A stretch of DNA of 7,911 bases from positions 1-7,911 of the forward strand of contig PUMG01000242.1 in NCBI GenBank assembly GCA_003551265.1, read 5' to 3'. Within the stretch, counting starts at the first letter, position 1. Every line of letters begins with the position of its first letter. Positions 1 to 6,005 of the stretch are shown here, piece after piece. The notes below the pieces were generated by a model. It worked only from the letters and a program-made list of their open reading frames with translations. It did no database searches and was not told where the DNA came from. The position numbers were made by a program, and so were the translations under genes. This stretch comes from Halovenus sp. Lineage in GTDB: Archaea; Halobacteriota; Halobacteria; Halobacteriales; Haloarculaceae.

Positions 1-133
1 ACTCCAGCGACGGCGCACGGACCTGCCACTCAGTGTAGCGCTCTGCGATGACGAACTCGTCGTCGGCGAGGCGCTTGCACAGCACTTCGAGCGCGTTTCG
101 CTCTCTCTCGTCGAGTTCTGCGACCGCGCTCAT
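1..133 (-). CDS. paaC: Phenylacetyl-CoA 1,2-epoxidase subunit PaaC, N-terminal fragment
   Basis: Only the first 44 codons are present; the gene runs off the left edge of the window. The visible N-terminus includes LADDEFVIAERYTEW followed by QVRAPSLE. This matches the start of the PaaC/PaaI ferritin-like subunit, whose first helix reads roughly 'LADD..v...R.sEW...aP.lEeD'. PaaC is the non-catalytic structural partner of PaaA in the multicomponent oxygenase that converts phenylacetyl-CoA to its ring 1,2-epoxide in the cytosol. Its ATG overlaps the paaB stop codon as ATGA (130-133), so translation is probably coupled and the two genes share an mRNA. The name rests on this short match plus the position after paaA and paaB; the rest of the protein cannot be judged. 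Confidence 0.82.
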   Translation of the reverse strand, partial: MSAVAELDERERNALEVLCKRLADDEFVIAERYTEWQVRAPSLE

Positions 134-453
134 GCTTCACCCCGGCGCTGTTCGGCGTCCTGTTGCTCGGCGTCGGACTCTTCGACCTCCTCGGCCTGGC
201 GCGTCTGGAGGTTGTAGGCTGTCGTCCAGCGATAGCCCTTGTCGGTCGTCCCGCCGAAGCTCACGTCGTCGCCGTCGATCTCACCGACTTCGTCTTTCGG
301 AACGACCCAGATGCTGTTCGTCGGCTTGCGCCGACCGTGCTGGACAGCCGCGAACTGTTTGGCCATCTCCCTGTCGGGAGCGTGGACGTTCCCGCAGTGG
401 GTGTGATAGCCTCCTTTCTCTTCCTGCCTGAATACTTCCCAGATTTGTGTCAT
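130..453 (-). CDS. paaB: Phenylacetyl-CoA 1,2-epoxidase subunit PaaB
   Basis: This 107-residue protein belongs to the PaaB family (E. coli PaaB is about 95 residues). The signature is seen as IWEVFRQEEKGGYHTHCGNV, then HAPDREMAKQFA and NSIWVV (about residues 4-51). It corresponds to the family pattern 'YEVF...k.G..H.HvGslHA.D.emA...ar....R....SIWVV'. PaaB is a small cytosolic subunit of the PaaABCE epoxidase; it is thought to bridge or regulate the PaaA-PaaC core and has no catalytic metal site. The tail after residue 85 is rich in Glu, Gln and Arg and looks like a haloarchaeal acidic extension. The ATG lies 25 bases after the paaA stop and the gene ends in an ATGA overlap with paaC, so it sits inside an operon. 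I see no clear Shine-Dalgarno sequence. Confidence 0.93.
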   Translation of the reverse strand: MTQIWEVFRQEEKGGYHTHCGNVHAPDREMAKQFAAVQHGRRKPTNSIWVVPKDEVGEIDGDDVSFGGTTDKGYRWTTAYNLQTRQAEEVEESDAEQQDAEQRRGEA

Positions 454-478
454 GTTTGGTTATCGTGGCGCGCTGTGT

Positions 479-1420
479 TCAGTCGGCGGCCTGTGGTGCC
501 TTGCCACTCTGTGGTGTGGCGTCACTCTCGATTGCGTCACGGACCCACTCGACGGCTTCCTGTGCCCGCGCACGGCCGTCAATCTGACCGATACCGGGTT
601 CGTAGTTGTTCCGTGCGACCGTGAAGAACTCATCCCAGTCGAGGTCGTCTTCTTCGACCACCCAGCGACCGTCGTCGTTCTGGTGTACTCGGGGATAGTC
701 GGGGAGTTCGAGCCCGTAGTTTCTCGCCTTCGGAACGTACATGTCGAGGAACGCCTGGCGGAGTTCGTCGTTGGTCATCTGCTTGAGACCGACGTCTGCG
801 GCGAAGTCGTGGTGCGTACTCTTGTCGTCGGTCGGCCCGAAGAACTGGATGATTCGTGGCCACCACTCCTCGAACGCTTCCTGTGTGCGGCGCTGTTCGG
901 CACGCGAGCCGCTCATCAGCGTCGCGAGGATGTCCTCGCCGTGTTTGACGTGAAAGCCCTCCTCGAAGCAGACCTTGTCCATCGCGTGGGCGTAGGGCTC
1001 CCAGCTGGTCCGCCGGAGCGTCGCCTGCCGGCGCATCGCTGCACCGTCGACGAAGAACGCGATCATCGGCGTCTCCTCCCAGCTATCCATCGGGTAGTGG
1101 AAGCAGTTGAGGAACTTGCCGTCGCCGTTTGCGAGGTCGTCGAGCATCTCCTCGCGCGTCTTGATGCCGAGCGTCTCGGCCGCACGGTAGAGCAACTGAC
1201 CGTGGCCGATTTCGTCCTGTACTTTCGCCGAGAACGCCAGCTTTCGGTCGATGCTCGGTGCCTGTCGGATGAACGGCCGCTCGAGGTACGCCCCCATAAT
1301 CTCGCTATTGGCGTGGAACTCTATCATCCGGGTGGCCGCCTTGCGGTACTCTTCTGGCAGGTCGTCTGCCGGGTTGAACTCCCGCGGCCCGGCGCGCTCT
1401 TTGACTGTCTCGATGTCCAT
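479..1420 (-). CDS. paaA: Phenylacetyl-CoA 1,2-epoxidase catalytic subunit PaaA
   Basis: The 313-residue product is the catalytic di-iron subunit of ring-1,2-phenylacetyl-CoA epoxidase, which inserts one O2-derived oxygen into the CoA-activated aromatic ring at the start of aerobic phenylacetate catabolism. It is full length for the family. Carboxylate-bridged di-iron ligands are visible: E40 (in FHANSE), E70-x-x-H73 (DEIGH) and E154-x-x-H157 (EEGFH), with D125 (FFVD) as another likely ligand. Family phrases such as FLNCFHYPMDSWEE (104-116) and FVDGAAMRRQA also fit. The C-terminal 15-20 residues are poorly conserved. The ATG at 1418-1420 is the only sensible start because upstream sequence becomes promoter. 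It is the first gene of the minus-strand paaABC operon and diverges from the HTH regulator at 1519, which makes local control likely. Confidence 0.95.
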   Translation of the reverse strand: MDIETVKERAGPREFNPADDLPEEYRKAATRMIEFHANSEIMGAYLERPFIRQAPSIDRKLAFSAKVQDEIGHGQLLYRAAETLGIKTREEMLDDLANGDGKFLNCFHYPMDSWEETPMIAFFVDGAAMRRQATLRRTSWEPYAHAMDKVCFEEGFHVKHGEDILATLMSGSRAEQRRTQEAFEEWWPRIIQFFGPTDDKSTHHDFAADVGLKQMTNDELRQAFLDMYVPKARNYGLELPDYPRVHQNDDGRWVVEEDDLDWDEFFTVARNNYEPGIGQIDGRARAQEAVEWVRDAIESDATPQSGKAPQAAD

Positions 1421-1434
1421 CGTTATCGCTCGTA

Positions 1435-1452
1435 TGTCAACAGGGCGTGACA
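1435..1452. promoter_or_regulatory. Inverted repeat, candidate operator upstream of paaA
   Basis: TGTCA (1435-1439) and TGACA (1448-1452) form a perfect 5-base inverted repeat with an 8-base spacer. It lies between the candidate paaA TATA element and the paaA start codon, roughly over the expected transcription start, a usual place for an archaeal repressor site. Short arms like these occur by chance, and no second copy was found in the region, so this is a candidate only. The divergently transcribed HTH protein would be the natural binder. Confidence 0.3.
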
Positions 1453-1470
1453 GAACAAAGTGATTGACCC

Positions 1471-1478
1471 GTTTATGT
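1471..1478 (-). promoter_or_regulatory. Candidate TATA box of the paa operon
   Basis: On the minus strand this reads ACATAAAC, an A/T-rich patch in GC-rich surroundings about 54 bases upstream of the paaA ATG. A start site about 27 bases downstream would give a leader of roughly 28 bases. It is separated by only a few bases from the TATA-like sequence of the divergent regulator gene. Confidence 0.4.
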
Positions 1479-1483
1479 GGGCC

Positions 1484-1492
1484 TTTTATATA
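1484..1492 (+). promoter_or_regulatory. TATA box of the HTH regulator gene
   Basis: TTTTATATA is a strong archaeal TATA match. Its centre lies about 30 bases before the ATG at 1519, the spacing expected for a leaderless or nearly leaderless haloarchaeal mRNA. This is the main argument for choosing 1519 over the upstream in-frame GTG at 1477, which would place the promoter inside the coding sequence. Confidence 0.65.
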
Positions 1493-1518
1493 CTGTTGAG
1501 GTCATACTCTCCGCAGAG

Positions 1519-2157
1519 ATGATAGAGGAGTGTCTCGTCGTCGAGTTCGAGGTCGAGGGGGACGACTGTCCGCTGGCAGCGGCGACGCGGGCGGTCGACG
1601 TTCGAATAGACGCGAGACCGCCACAGTTGCGTGACGACGGCTACGTGTTGTTGCAGTTCAGCGCACCCTCCAATCAGGAACTCCGGGGGCAGCTCGACAA
1701 CGACGACCGCATCCGGTATCTGCACGTCGCAGACGGCGGGCAACAGGACACGTACCGGTGTCTCTCGAAGCACCCGTGCGTGGTTCACGAACTCGTGAGC
1801 AGCGGGTGTATCATCGAGTCGCTTCAGTACGAGGGGGGTCACGCACTCGTCACGGGTGCAGTGGTTGGACGGGAGGTTCTCAAGGGTGTGATGGAGCGGG
1901 CGGGTGAGACAGTCGGTGTGAAACTCAGGCGGGCGTACCAACTCCAGCGCGAGAACGAAGCCACACCGACCCAGCAGTGGGACATCACGCCGAAACAGGA
2001 AGTGTGTATCCGGGTCGCACTGGAGATGGGATACTTCTCGATTCCGCGCGAAGCGACGGCAGGGGAGGTTGCTGCGGAGTTAGGCATCAGCAAGTCGGCG
2101 TTTCTCGAACGGCTACATCGGGCCGAACGCACGCTGTTTCGACAGCTGTTTCTGTGA
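1519..2157 (+). CDS. Bat-like HTH_10 transcriptional regulator
   Basis: This 212-residue protein has a C-terminal helix-turn-helix of the bacterio-opsin activator type (HTH_10, about residues 155-208). The typical phrases are ITPKQEVCIRVALEMGYFSI, then PREATAGEVAAELGISKSAF and LERLHRAERTL. The N-terminal part, starting MIEECLVVEFEVEGDDCPLA, is the type often found in small haloarchaeal HTH_10 proteins and presumably senses a ligand; no known ligand domain is recognisable. Cysteines at 5, 17, 81, 87, 97 and 163 are numerous for a haloarchaeal protein but form no clear metal motif. The ATG at 1519 is preferred because a TATA box sits about 30 bases upstream. The gene diverges from paaA, so control of phenylacetate genes is a reasonable inference that the sequence does not prove. 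It converges on the next gene with a 12-base gap. Confidence 0.85.
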   Translation: MIEECLVVEFEVEGDDCPLAAATRAVDVRIDARPPQLRDDGYVLLQFSAPSNQELRGQLDNDDRIRYLHVADGGQQDTYRCLSKHPCVVHELVSSGCIIESLQYEGGHALVTGAVVGREVLKGVMERAGETVGVKLRRAYQLQRENEATPTQQWDITPKQEVCIRVALEMGYFSIPREATAGEVAAELGISKSAFLERLHRAERTLFRQLFL

Positions 2158-2169
2158 GTTCTCGCAGTC

Positions 2170-2757
2170 TCACTCAACTTCGCGCTCGGTCTCCGCACGC
2201 TCGCGTGCCTGCACAGTGTCGCTGTGCTCGTAGTCACGCTCGCCGCGCTTGTAGTCACGCAGTCTCGACGGCCGGTTACCAGTTTCTGACAGTCGTTCAC
2301 CAGTGTGTTGTTCGACCGCTCGTTCGAACTCGTCATCGTCGATTTCGCCACGGGCGTACTGGAGCTTGAGTGCCTCGAGCGAACTCTCCGGGCTAGATTC
2401 CCTCGCTGTTGTCTGTCCATCTCCCCCTCCGGTTTCCGCTCGAATTGCTTCCAGTTCGGCGTCGATGTCCAGGGTTTCGAGCTCTTTGTCTGCCGCCTCG
2501 GATTGGAAGTTCGTCCCGTCCTCGGTTTCGAGGTCGTCTTCTCTGAGTACCTTTCGCTGGGGGTGATTGATGTAGCAGTGTGCGCCGTAGATGATATTTC
2601 CAAGTCCAGCCGTGAAGACGAACAGCAGAATGTGGATGGCGAGGTCACCGTAATCCGGCTTTCTGAGGACGACCCGCCCCGGCGACTCTTCGTCTATCTG
2701 CCAGCCGTCTTCGATGGCGTCGTCGATTCGACGCTGGAACTCGGCTGACTGTCTCAT
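2170..2757 (-). CDS. Membrane-anchored SHOCT-domain protein of unknown function
   Basis: The 195-residue product begins MRQSAEFQRRIDDAIEDGWQ. A hydrophobic stretch at about 38-64 (around IHILLFVFTAGLGNIIYG) could span the membrane once, or form a tight hairpin around the glycines. Residues about 125-150 (ESSLEALKLQYARGEIDDDE) form a SHOCT domain, a short C-terminal motif usually attached to membrane or oligomerising proteins. The last 40 residues are highly charged and probably disordered. The N-terminal segment 'DAIEDGWQI....GRVVLRKPDYGDLAIHI' recurs in haloarchaeal membrane proteins, but I assign no function. The ATG at 2757 is preferred over a TTG nine codons upstream. It follows the stress-protein gene on the same strand by 82 bases and could be the last gene of that transcript or have its own promoter. 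Confidence 0.8.
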   Translation of the reverse strand: MRQSAEFQRRIDDAIEDGWQIDEESPGRVVLRKPDYGDLAIHILLFVFTAGLGNIIYGAHCYINHPQRKVLREDDLETEDGTNFQSEAADKELETLDIDAELEAIRAETGGGDGQTTARESSPESSLEALKLQYARGEIDDDEFERAVEQHTGERLSETGNRPSRLRDYKRGERDYEHSDTVQARERAETEREVE

Positions 2758-2839
2758 CGACTGATGATTTGGCGTTCGTCCCAATGACTGTTTCCCCTCG
2801 ACTCTCGACCGAACACTGTCTCGCAGTGTGAGGCTGCGT

Positions 2840-3747
2840 TCACTCGTTGCTCTGTGCTGGGTCCGCCCGGACCGTCGTGACTGGCACCGGTGCGGTTCGA
2901 ATTACTTTGTCGGCGACGCTTCCGACGACGAGGCGTTTGACACCGCTTCGGCCGTGTGTCCCCATGACGATACAGTCGACATCACTCTCCTCCGCGTAGG
3001 CGATAATCTCCGCTGCCGGATACCCTCTCTGGTGACGGTGAGGAACTCGAGGTCGCGTTCGAGCGCCTCGGTTACCAGCACCGTGAGGTGCTCACTCGCT
3101 CGTTCTAGAAGTTCCTGTGTGTCGAAATTGTCGGTTTCGAACAGGACGGGCACGCTACGTTCGAGCGTGCTGTCGGAGACCGTGAGCAGGTGGACGGTCG
3201 CGTCGAGCTGTTCGGCCAGGTCGAGACCACGCCGGGCAGCAACCTCCGCGGGATCGCTTCCATCGGTGGAAATCAGCAGGTTGTCGAACGTGAACGTCTG
3301 TCTGTCGGCGTCGACTCCATCGGGAGAGACCGTCATGACCGGCATGGGTGCCGTTCGAATCACCGTATCGGCGACGCTCCCCACGACGAGGCGTCCGAAA
3401 TTCCCGCGACCAGCAGTCCCCATCACGATGGCGTCGAGGTCGTTCGCTGTCGCGTAGTCGACTATCTCGGTGGCTGGAACCCCCTCCCGGACTGCGTCGA
3501 CGACGTCGAGACCTGCCGGTACCGCTGCCGCAAGCGACTGGACGCGTTCGGCTGCCTGCTCGCGTAGCCGGTGTCGAATCTTCGGCGACTCGCTCGTATA
3601 GCCCGTGCTGGCGGCAAGTCGCACGTCCGCGACCGACAGGACGTGAACCGTCGCATCGAGTGCTGTTGCGAGCGCGAAACCGAGGCGGGCGGCGGTCTCG
3701 GCCGAATCGCTCCCGTCTGTCGGAATGAGTACTGAACGGAATGTCAT
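2840..3747 (-). pseudogene. Tandem UspA-domain universal stress protein, frameshifted in the second domain
   Basis: Two UspA (nucleotide-binding alpha/beta) domains lie in tandem. Domain 1 (residues 1-142) starts MTFRSVLIPTDGSDSAETAA and has an intact ATP-loop motif G-x2-G-x9-G-S at 110-124. Domain 2 starts near residue 153 (FDNLLISTDGSDPAEVAARR). The reading frame breaks after ...VTREG-(I) at about position 3020. Shifting frame there restores PAAEIIAYAEESDVDCIVMG, THGRSGVKRLVVGSVAD, then a proper C-terminus and a TGA at 2840-2842. The span of 908 bases is exactly one short of 303 codons, so one base is missing between 3022 and 3019. Without correction, translation continues out of frame to 2902, giving 281 residues that lack the second ATP loop. 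An intact product would have 302 residues. The gene starts 29 bases after acr3 on the same strand, so co-transcription with the ars operon is plausible. A sequencing error cannot be excluded. Confidence 0.88.
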
Positions 3748-3776
3748 TGCCTGTTAGCACGTCGGGTTGCTGGTCG

Positions 3777-4946
3777 TCAGTCGTCGTGGTCGATGCTCTC
3801 GGCCGGTTCCGTAGTCGTCTCGATTTTCCCGGTGTCGTATCCACCCCAGTCGAACTTCTGCTGGAAGTAGATGGCGACGTACACGAGCGCGAGCAACACG
3901 GGCACCTCGATGAGGGGACCGATGACGGTCGCAAAGGCGACGCCGGACCCGACGCCGAAGACGGCGACTGCGACGGCAATGGCCAGTTCGAAGTTGTTCG
4001 AGGCGGCCGTGAATCCGATAGCTGTCGTGGTCGAGTAGTCCGCCCCGATTCCACGACCCATCGCGAAACTCACGAGGAACATCACGACGAAGTAGATGGT
4101 CAGTGGGATGGCAATCCAGACGACGTCGCCGGGCGAGTCGATGATGTTGTCACCCTGCGTGGCGAACATCACGACGACGGTGAACAGGAGTGCCAGCAGC
4201 GTCACCGGGCTAATCGTCGGGATGAACTCCTCGCTGTACCACTCTTCTCCTTTCGCCCGAACGCCGCCGAAGCGAGTGAGGATGCCACCTGCGAACGGGA
4301 TGCCGAGGAAGATAGCAATCGCCCAGAATACCTGCGTCACCGTGATATCGAAGTCACCGATGCCCGCGACCAGCGCGTCCATCCCCAGAACGGGCGGGAG
4401 AAACAGCGCGAAAAACCAGATGTACACCCCGTAGGTGATGATCTGGAAGACGCTGTTGAACGCGACGAGTCCGGCGGCGTACTCACTGGACCCGTCGGCG
4501 AGGTCGTTCCAGACGAGGACCATCGCGATACAGCGCGCCATCCCGATGAATATCAGCCCGAGGAAGTACTCGGGGTGGGCGGGGAACGGTGGAACGGCAC
4601 CACTGAAGAATACCACCGCCAGCACGAACATGAGTGTTGGGCCGATGAGCCAGTTCTGGATGAGACTCAAACTGAGGATGCGCCAGGCGCTGAACACCCG
4701 TGGTAACTGGCCGTAGTTGACCTTCGCCAGCGGCGGATACATCATCATAATCAGCCCGATTTCGACGAGATAGTAGTCCTGAATCGGGTCGGTCACCGAC
4801 GGCGCGACGTAGCCGAGTCCGACTCCGACCGCCATCGCGCCGAATATCCAGACGGTCAGGTACTTGTCGAGAAAGCTCATCGACCGCGGGTCGCCACAGT
4901 CCGGACAGTCGCAGTCGGGACCGTGTTCGTGGTCGAGTGCGCTCAT
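3777..4946 (-). CDS. acr3: Acr3-family arsenite efflux transporter
   Basis: This 389-residue integral membrane protein has about ten hydrophobic segments between residues 28 and 362, as expected for Acr3 (BART superfamily, distinct from E. coli ArsB). It exports arsenite, probably driven by the proton gradient. The diagnostic sequence GMARCIAMVLVWNDLA carries the essential cysteine C139. The second signature, TAASNNFELAIAVAVAVFG, carries N317-N318-F319-E320, equivalent to the conserved functional glutamate. The N-terminus (HEHGPDCDCPDCGDP, residues 6-20) holds a C12-x-C14-x2-C17 cluster before the first membrane segment. This is an addition to the usual Acr3 core and could bind metalloid or metal. 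The ATG overlaps the arsC stop as ATGA (4943-4946). The protein ends in an acidic cytosolic tail. Confidence 0.95.
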   Translation of the reverse strand: MSALDHEHGPDCDCPDCGDPRSMSFLDKYLTVWIFGAMAVGVGLGYVAPSVTDPIQDYYLVEIGLIMMMYPPLAKVNYGQLPRVFSAWRILSLSLIQNWLIGPTLMFVLAVVFFSGAVPPFPAHPEYFLGLIFIGMARCIAMVLVWNDLADGSSEYAAGLVAFNSVFQIITYGVYIWFFALFLPPVLGMDALVAGIGDFDITVTQVFWAIAIFLGIPFAGGILTRFGGVRAKGEEWYSEEFIPTISPVTLLALLFTVVVMFATQGDNIIDSPGDVVWIAIPLTIYFVVMFLVSFAMGRGIGADYSTTTAIGFTAASNNFELAIAVAVAVFGVGSGVAFATVIGPLIEVPVLLALVYVAIYFQQKFDWGGYDTGKIETTTEPAESIDHDD

Positions 4947-5365
4947 CTGCTGGCCCTTCGTGTGGATTCGTGACCCAGTTCGTCGAACAACACCTCGACG
5001 TGCTCTCGAACCTGCTCGCGTATCTCACGTACACGCTCGGGTGTCTCCCCATCCGGGTCGGGCAACGCCCAGTCACGAACATCGACGTCGGCATCGAGTG
5101 AGAGCGTCGAACACCCCATTGTTGCAACCACGTCACACGATTCGAGTTCCTCCGTCGATATCTCACGTGGCTCCTGGTCGGCGAGGTCGATGTCGAGTTC
5201 CTGCATGGTTTCGACGACCTCCGGATGTACGTCCTCGGCCGGGTGGGTGCCACCGGTGACGATTTCGACGTCGTCGAGTCCGCGCTGTTCGACCTCGTGC
5301 TCTGCGAAGGCAGCAGACATCTGGGACCGACCCGCGTTCTGGACACAGACGAACGCGAGTTTCAT
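4943..5365 (-). CDS. arsC: ArsC arsenate reductase, low-molecular-weight phosphatase fold
   Basis: The 140-residue enzyme reduces arsenate to arsenite so that Acr3 can export it. The active-site P-loop is near the N-terminus: FVCVQNAGRSQMSAAFAE, giving C7-x5-R13-S14. The general-acid aspartate is D103 in DWALPDPDG. These features define the thioredoxin-coupled, LMW-PTP-like ArsC class. That class normally uses two further cysteines in a redox helix, often MGCxxxCP. Here ATMGCSTLSLDAD supplies only C85 at that position. The second cysteine of the pair is absent, and C77 (ELESC) lies eight residues before C85. Either C77 takes part or the reduction relay differs. The gene is fused translationally to its neighbours by ATGA overlaps on both sides (with arsR at 5362-5365 and acr3 at 4943-4946), marking a tight operon. 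Confidence 0.93.
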   Translation of the reverse strand: MKLAFVCVQNAGRSQMSAAFAEHEVEQRGLDDVEIVTGGTHPAEDVHPEVVETMQELDIDLADQEPREISTEELESCDVVATMGCSTLSLDADVDVRDWALPDPDGETPERVREIREQVREHVEVLFDELGHESTRRASR

Positions 5366-5781
5366 CTGTCTGCCTCGTCGGTCCGTTCACTTCCAGAGCG
5401 TGTCTCCTCCAGCGCAGCGAGCATGACAGAAGCCCGCTCGGTCGCCTCGTAGTACCGCCACTTGCCACGCTTTTCTCGGGTGACGAGTCCGACCTCCAGC
5501 AGATCCGAGAGCGCGTGACTCACCGCGCTCTCGCTGACGTCGGCCAGCGTCTCCAGTTCACAGACACAGAGTTCGCGGTCTGCGGTGTCGAGGTATCGAA
5601 CGAGCTGCAACCGGGTTTCGTTGCCCAGCGTCCCCAACAGATTGCTGTCTCTCCGTACGGTGTCGCCCGTCTTCGCTCGAAGTTCGTCCAGTTCGGCCAC
5701 ACGCTCTTCGATATCGGCCTCACAGCACGCGCCGAGTTCGTCCTCCAGCAACCGTTCCATCCGTGTTCGTGTCTGCCCCAT
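5362..5781 (-). CDS. arsR: ArsR-family arsenite-responsive repressor
   Basis: This winged-helix metalloregulator represses the ars operon until arsenite binds. Numbered from the ATG at 5781 (139 residues), the wHTH domain covers about 46-116: LLGTLGNETRLQLVRYLDTA, then ELCVCELETLADVSESAVSH, and LVTREKRGKWRYY. The metal-binding box ELCVCE (cysteines 72 and 74) is the As(III) site in helix 3 known from plasmid ArsR; an extra pair C19-C20 near the N-terminus could supply a third ligand. Upstream in-frame ATGs exist at 5802 and 5799. I prefer 5781 because a TATA-like sequence at 5804-5813 lies about 28 bases ahead of it, and MGQTRTRMERLLEDELG resembles the usual start of haloarchaeal relatives. 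It is the promoter-proximal gene of arsR-arsC-acr3. Confidence 0.92.
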   Translation of the reverse strand: MGQTRTRMERLLEDELGACCEADIEERVAELDELRAKTGDTVRRDSNLLGTLGNETRLQLVRYLDTADRELCVCELETLADVSESAVSHALSDLLEVGLVTREKRGKWRYYEATERASVMLAALEETRSGSERTDEADR

Positions 5782-5791
5782 GCGAAACGAT

Positions 5792-5805
5792 TGAATCATC
5801 ATTCA
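5792..5805. promoter_or_regulatory. arsR: Candidate ArsR operator
   Basis: TGAAT (5792-5796) and ATTCA (5801-5805) form a perfect inverted repeat around CATC. It partly overlaps the TATA-like element and lies just upstream of the preferred arsR start, where a bound repressor would block TBP/TFB or polymerase. ArsR dimers recognise short A/T-rich inverted repeats of this kind. Nothing but position and symmetry supports it. Confidence 0.4.
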
Positions 5806-5813
5806 TATGTATC
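5804..5813 (-). promoter_or_regulatory. Candidate TATA box of the ars operon
   Basis: The minus strand reads GATACATATG in an A/T-rich patch, about 28 bases before the ATG at 5781. This spacing suits a leaderless or very short-leader haloarchaeal mRNA. The rest of the gap to the insertion sequence (5814-5911) holds no gene that I can support. Confidence 0.45.
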
Positions 5814-5911
5814 TTTCCTATTCGACAGACGCATCCCGAAAGAAGCAGTCAGTAGCTCTCTGGAGTCCTCTATACCGGTTTGTATCGTTTCTCCAGTCTC
5901 GTACTCCTATT

Positions 5912-6005
5912 TTGACATCCTCCCCGCGCTGAAGCGCGAGGATTCCCGAGTGTTGGGATATTAAGGTTCGCAACCTGCCTGTTCGCCCGGTGCGAAACAC
6001 CCCGA
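5912..6005 (-). ncRNA. Predicted omega RNA (TnpB guide scaffold) at the tnpB 3' end
   Basis: TnpB nucleases use an RNA made from the 3' end of tnpB through the right end, and haloarchaeal IS1341-type genes are known to make sense-overlapping transcripts here. The minus strand shows a run of stem-loops that would suit such a scaffold. The pairs are 5989-5992 with 5998-6001; 5964-5968 with 5972-5976 (AGGTT/AACCT, perfect); 5944-5947 with 5955-5958; and the large right-end hairpin 5917-5943. The RNA would continue past TCAA into flanking DNA as the guide, starting at 5911 on the minus strand (AATAGGAGTACGAGACTGG). The 5' boundary given is only the outer limit of the clear hairpins; the real RNA may begin further inside tnpB. 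Confidence 0.6.
5917..5943 (-). repeat. Right-end hairpin of the tnpB element
   Basis: On the tnpB strand the sequence begins ATCCTCGCGCTTCAGCGCGG and ends GGAGGAT. GCGC pairs with GCGC around TTCA, and ATCCTC can pair with GAGGAT as an outer stem, or CCTC can pair with GGGG using a T-G wobble. It shares 17 of 20 core bases with the left-end hairpin at 7344-7363. Such imperfect palindromes are the recognition structures of IS200/IS605 transposition on single-stranded DNA and also the last stem of the guide RNA. Confidence 0.8.

Noticed and set aside
452..1450. A 332-codon open frame on the plus strand opposite paaA
   Set aside because: paaA on the other strand has unmistakable di-iron motifs. 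Long antisense frames are expected opposite acidic, GC-rich haloarchaeal genes, and the predicted product resembles nothing.
1477..1518. Upstream GTG start for the HTH regulator, adding 14 residues
   Set aside because: It would place the TATA box inside the gene, and the family N-terminus MIEECLVVEF begins at 1519.
2758..2784. TTG start adding nine residues to the SHOCT protein
   Set aside because: An ATG at 2757 follows directly, and the extra residues show no family character.
3741..4706. A 321-codon plus-strand open frame opposite acr3
   Set aside because: It is the complement of the acr3 coding region, with low-complexity His/Asp/Glu/Arg composition and no domain.
5783..5802. Longer ArsR start at the ATG pair 5802/5799
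   Set aside because: The TATA-like element lies only a few bases away, too close for that start. It cannot be fully excluded if another promoter, for example read-through from tnpB, is used.
5818..6000. Small minus-strand open frame of 60 codons across the element right end
   Set aside because: It spans the omega RNA hairpin and the element-host junction, and has no start signal or recognisable domain.
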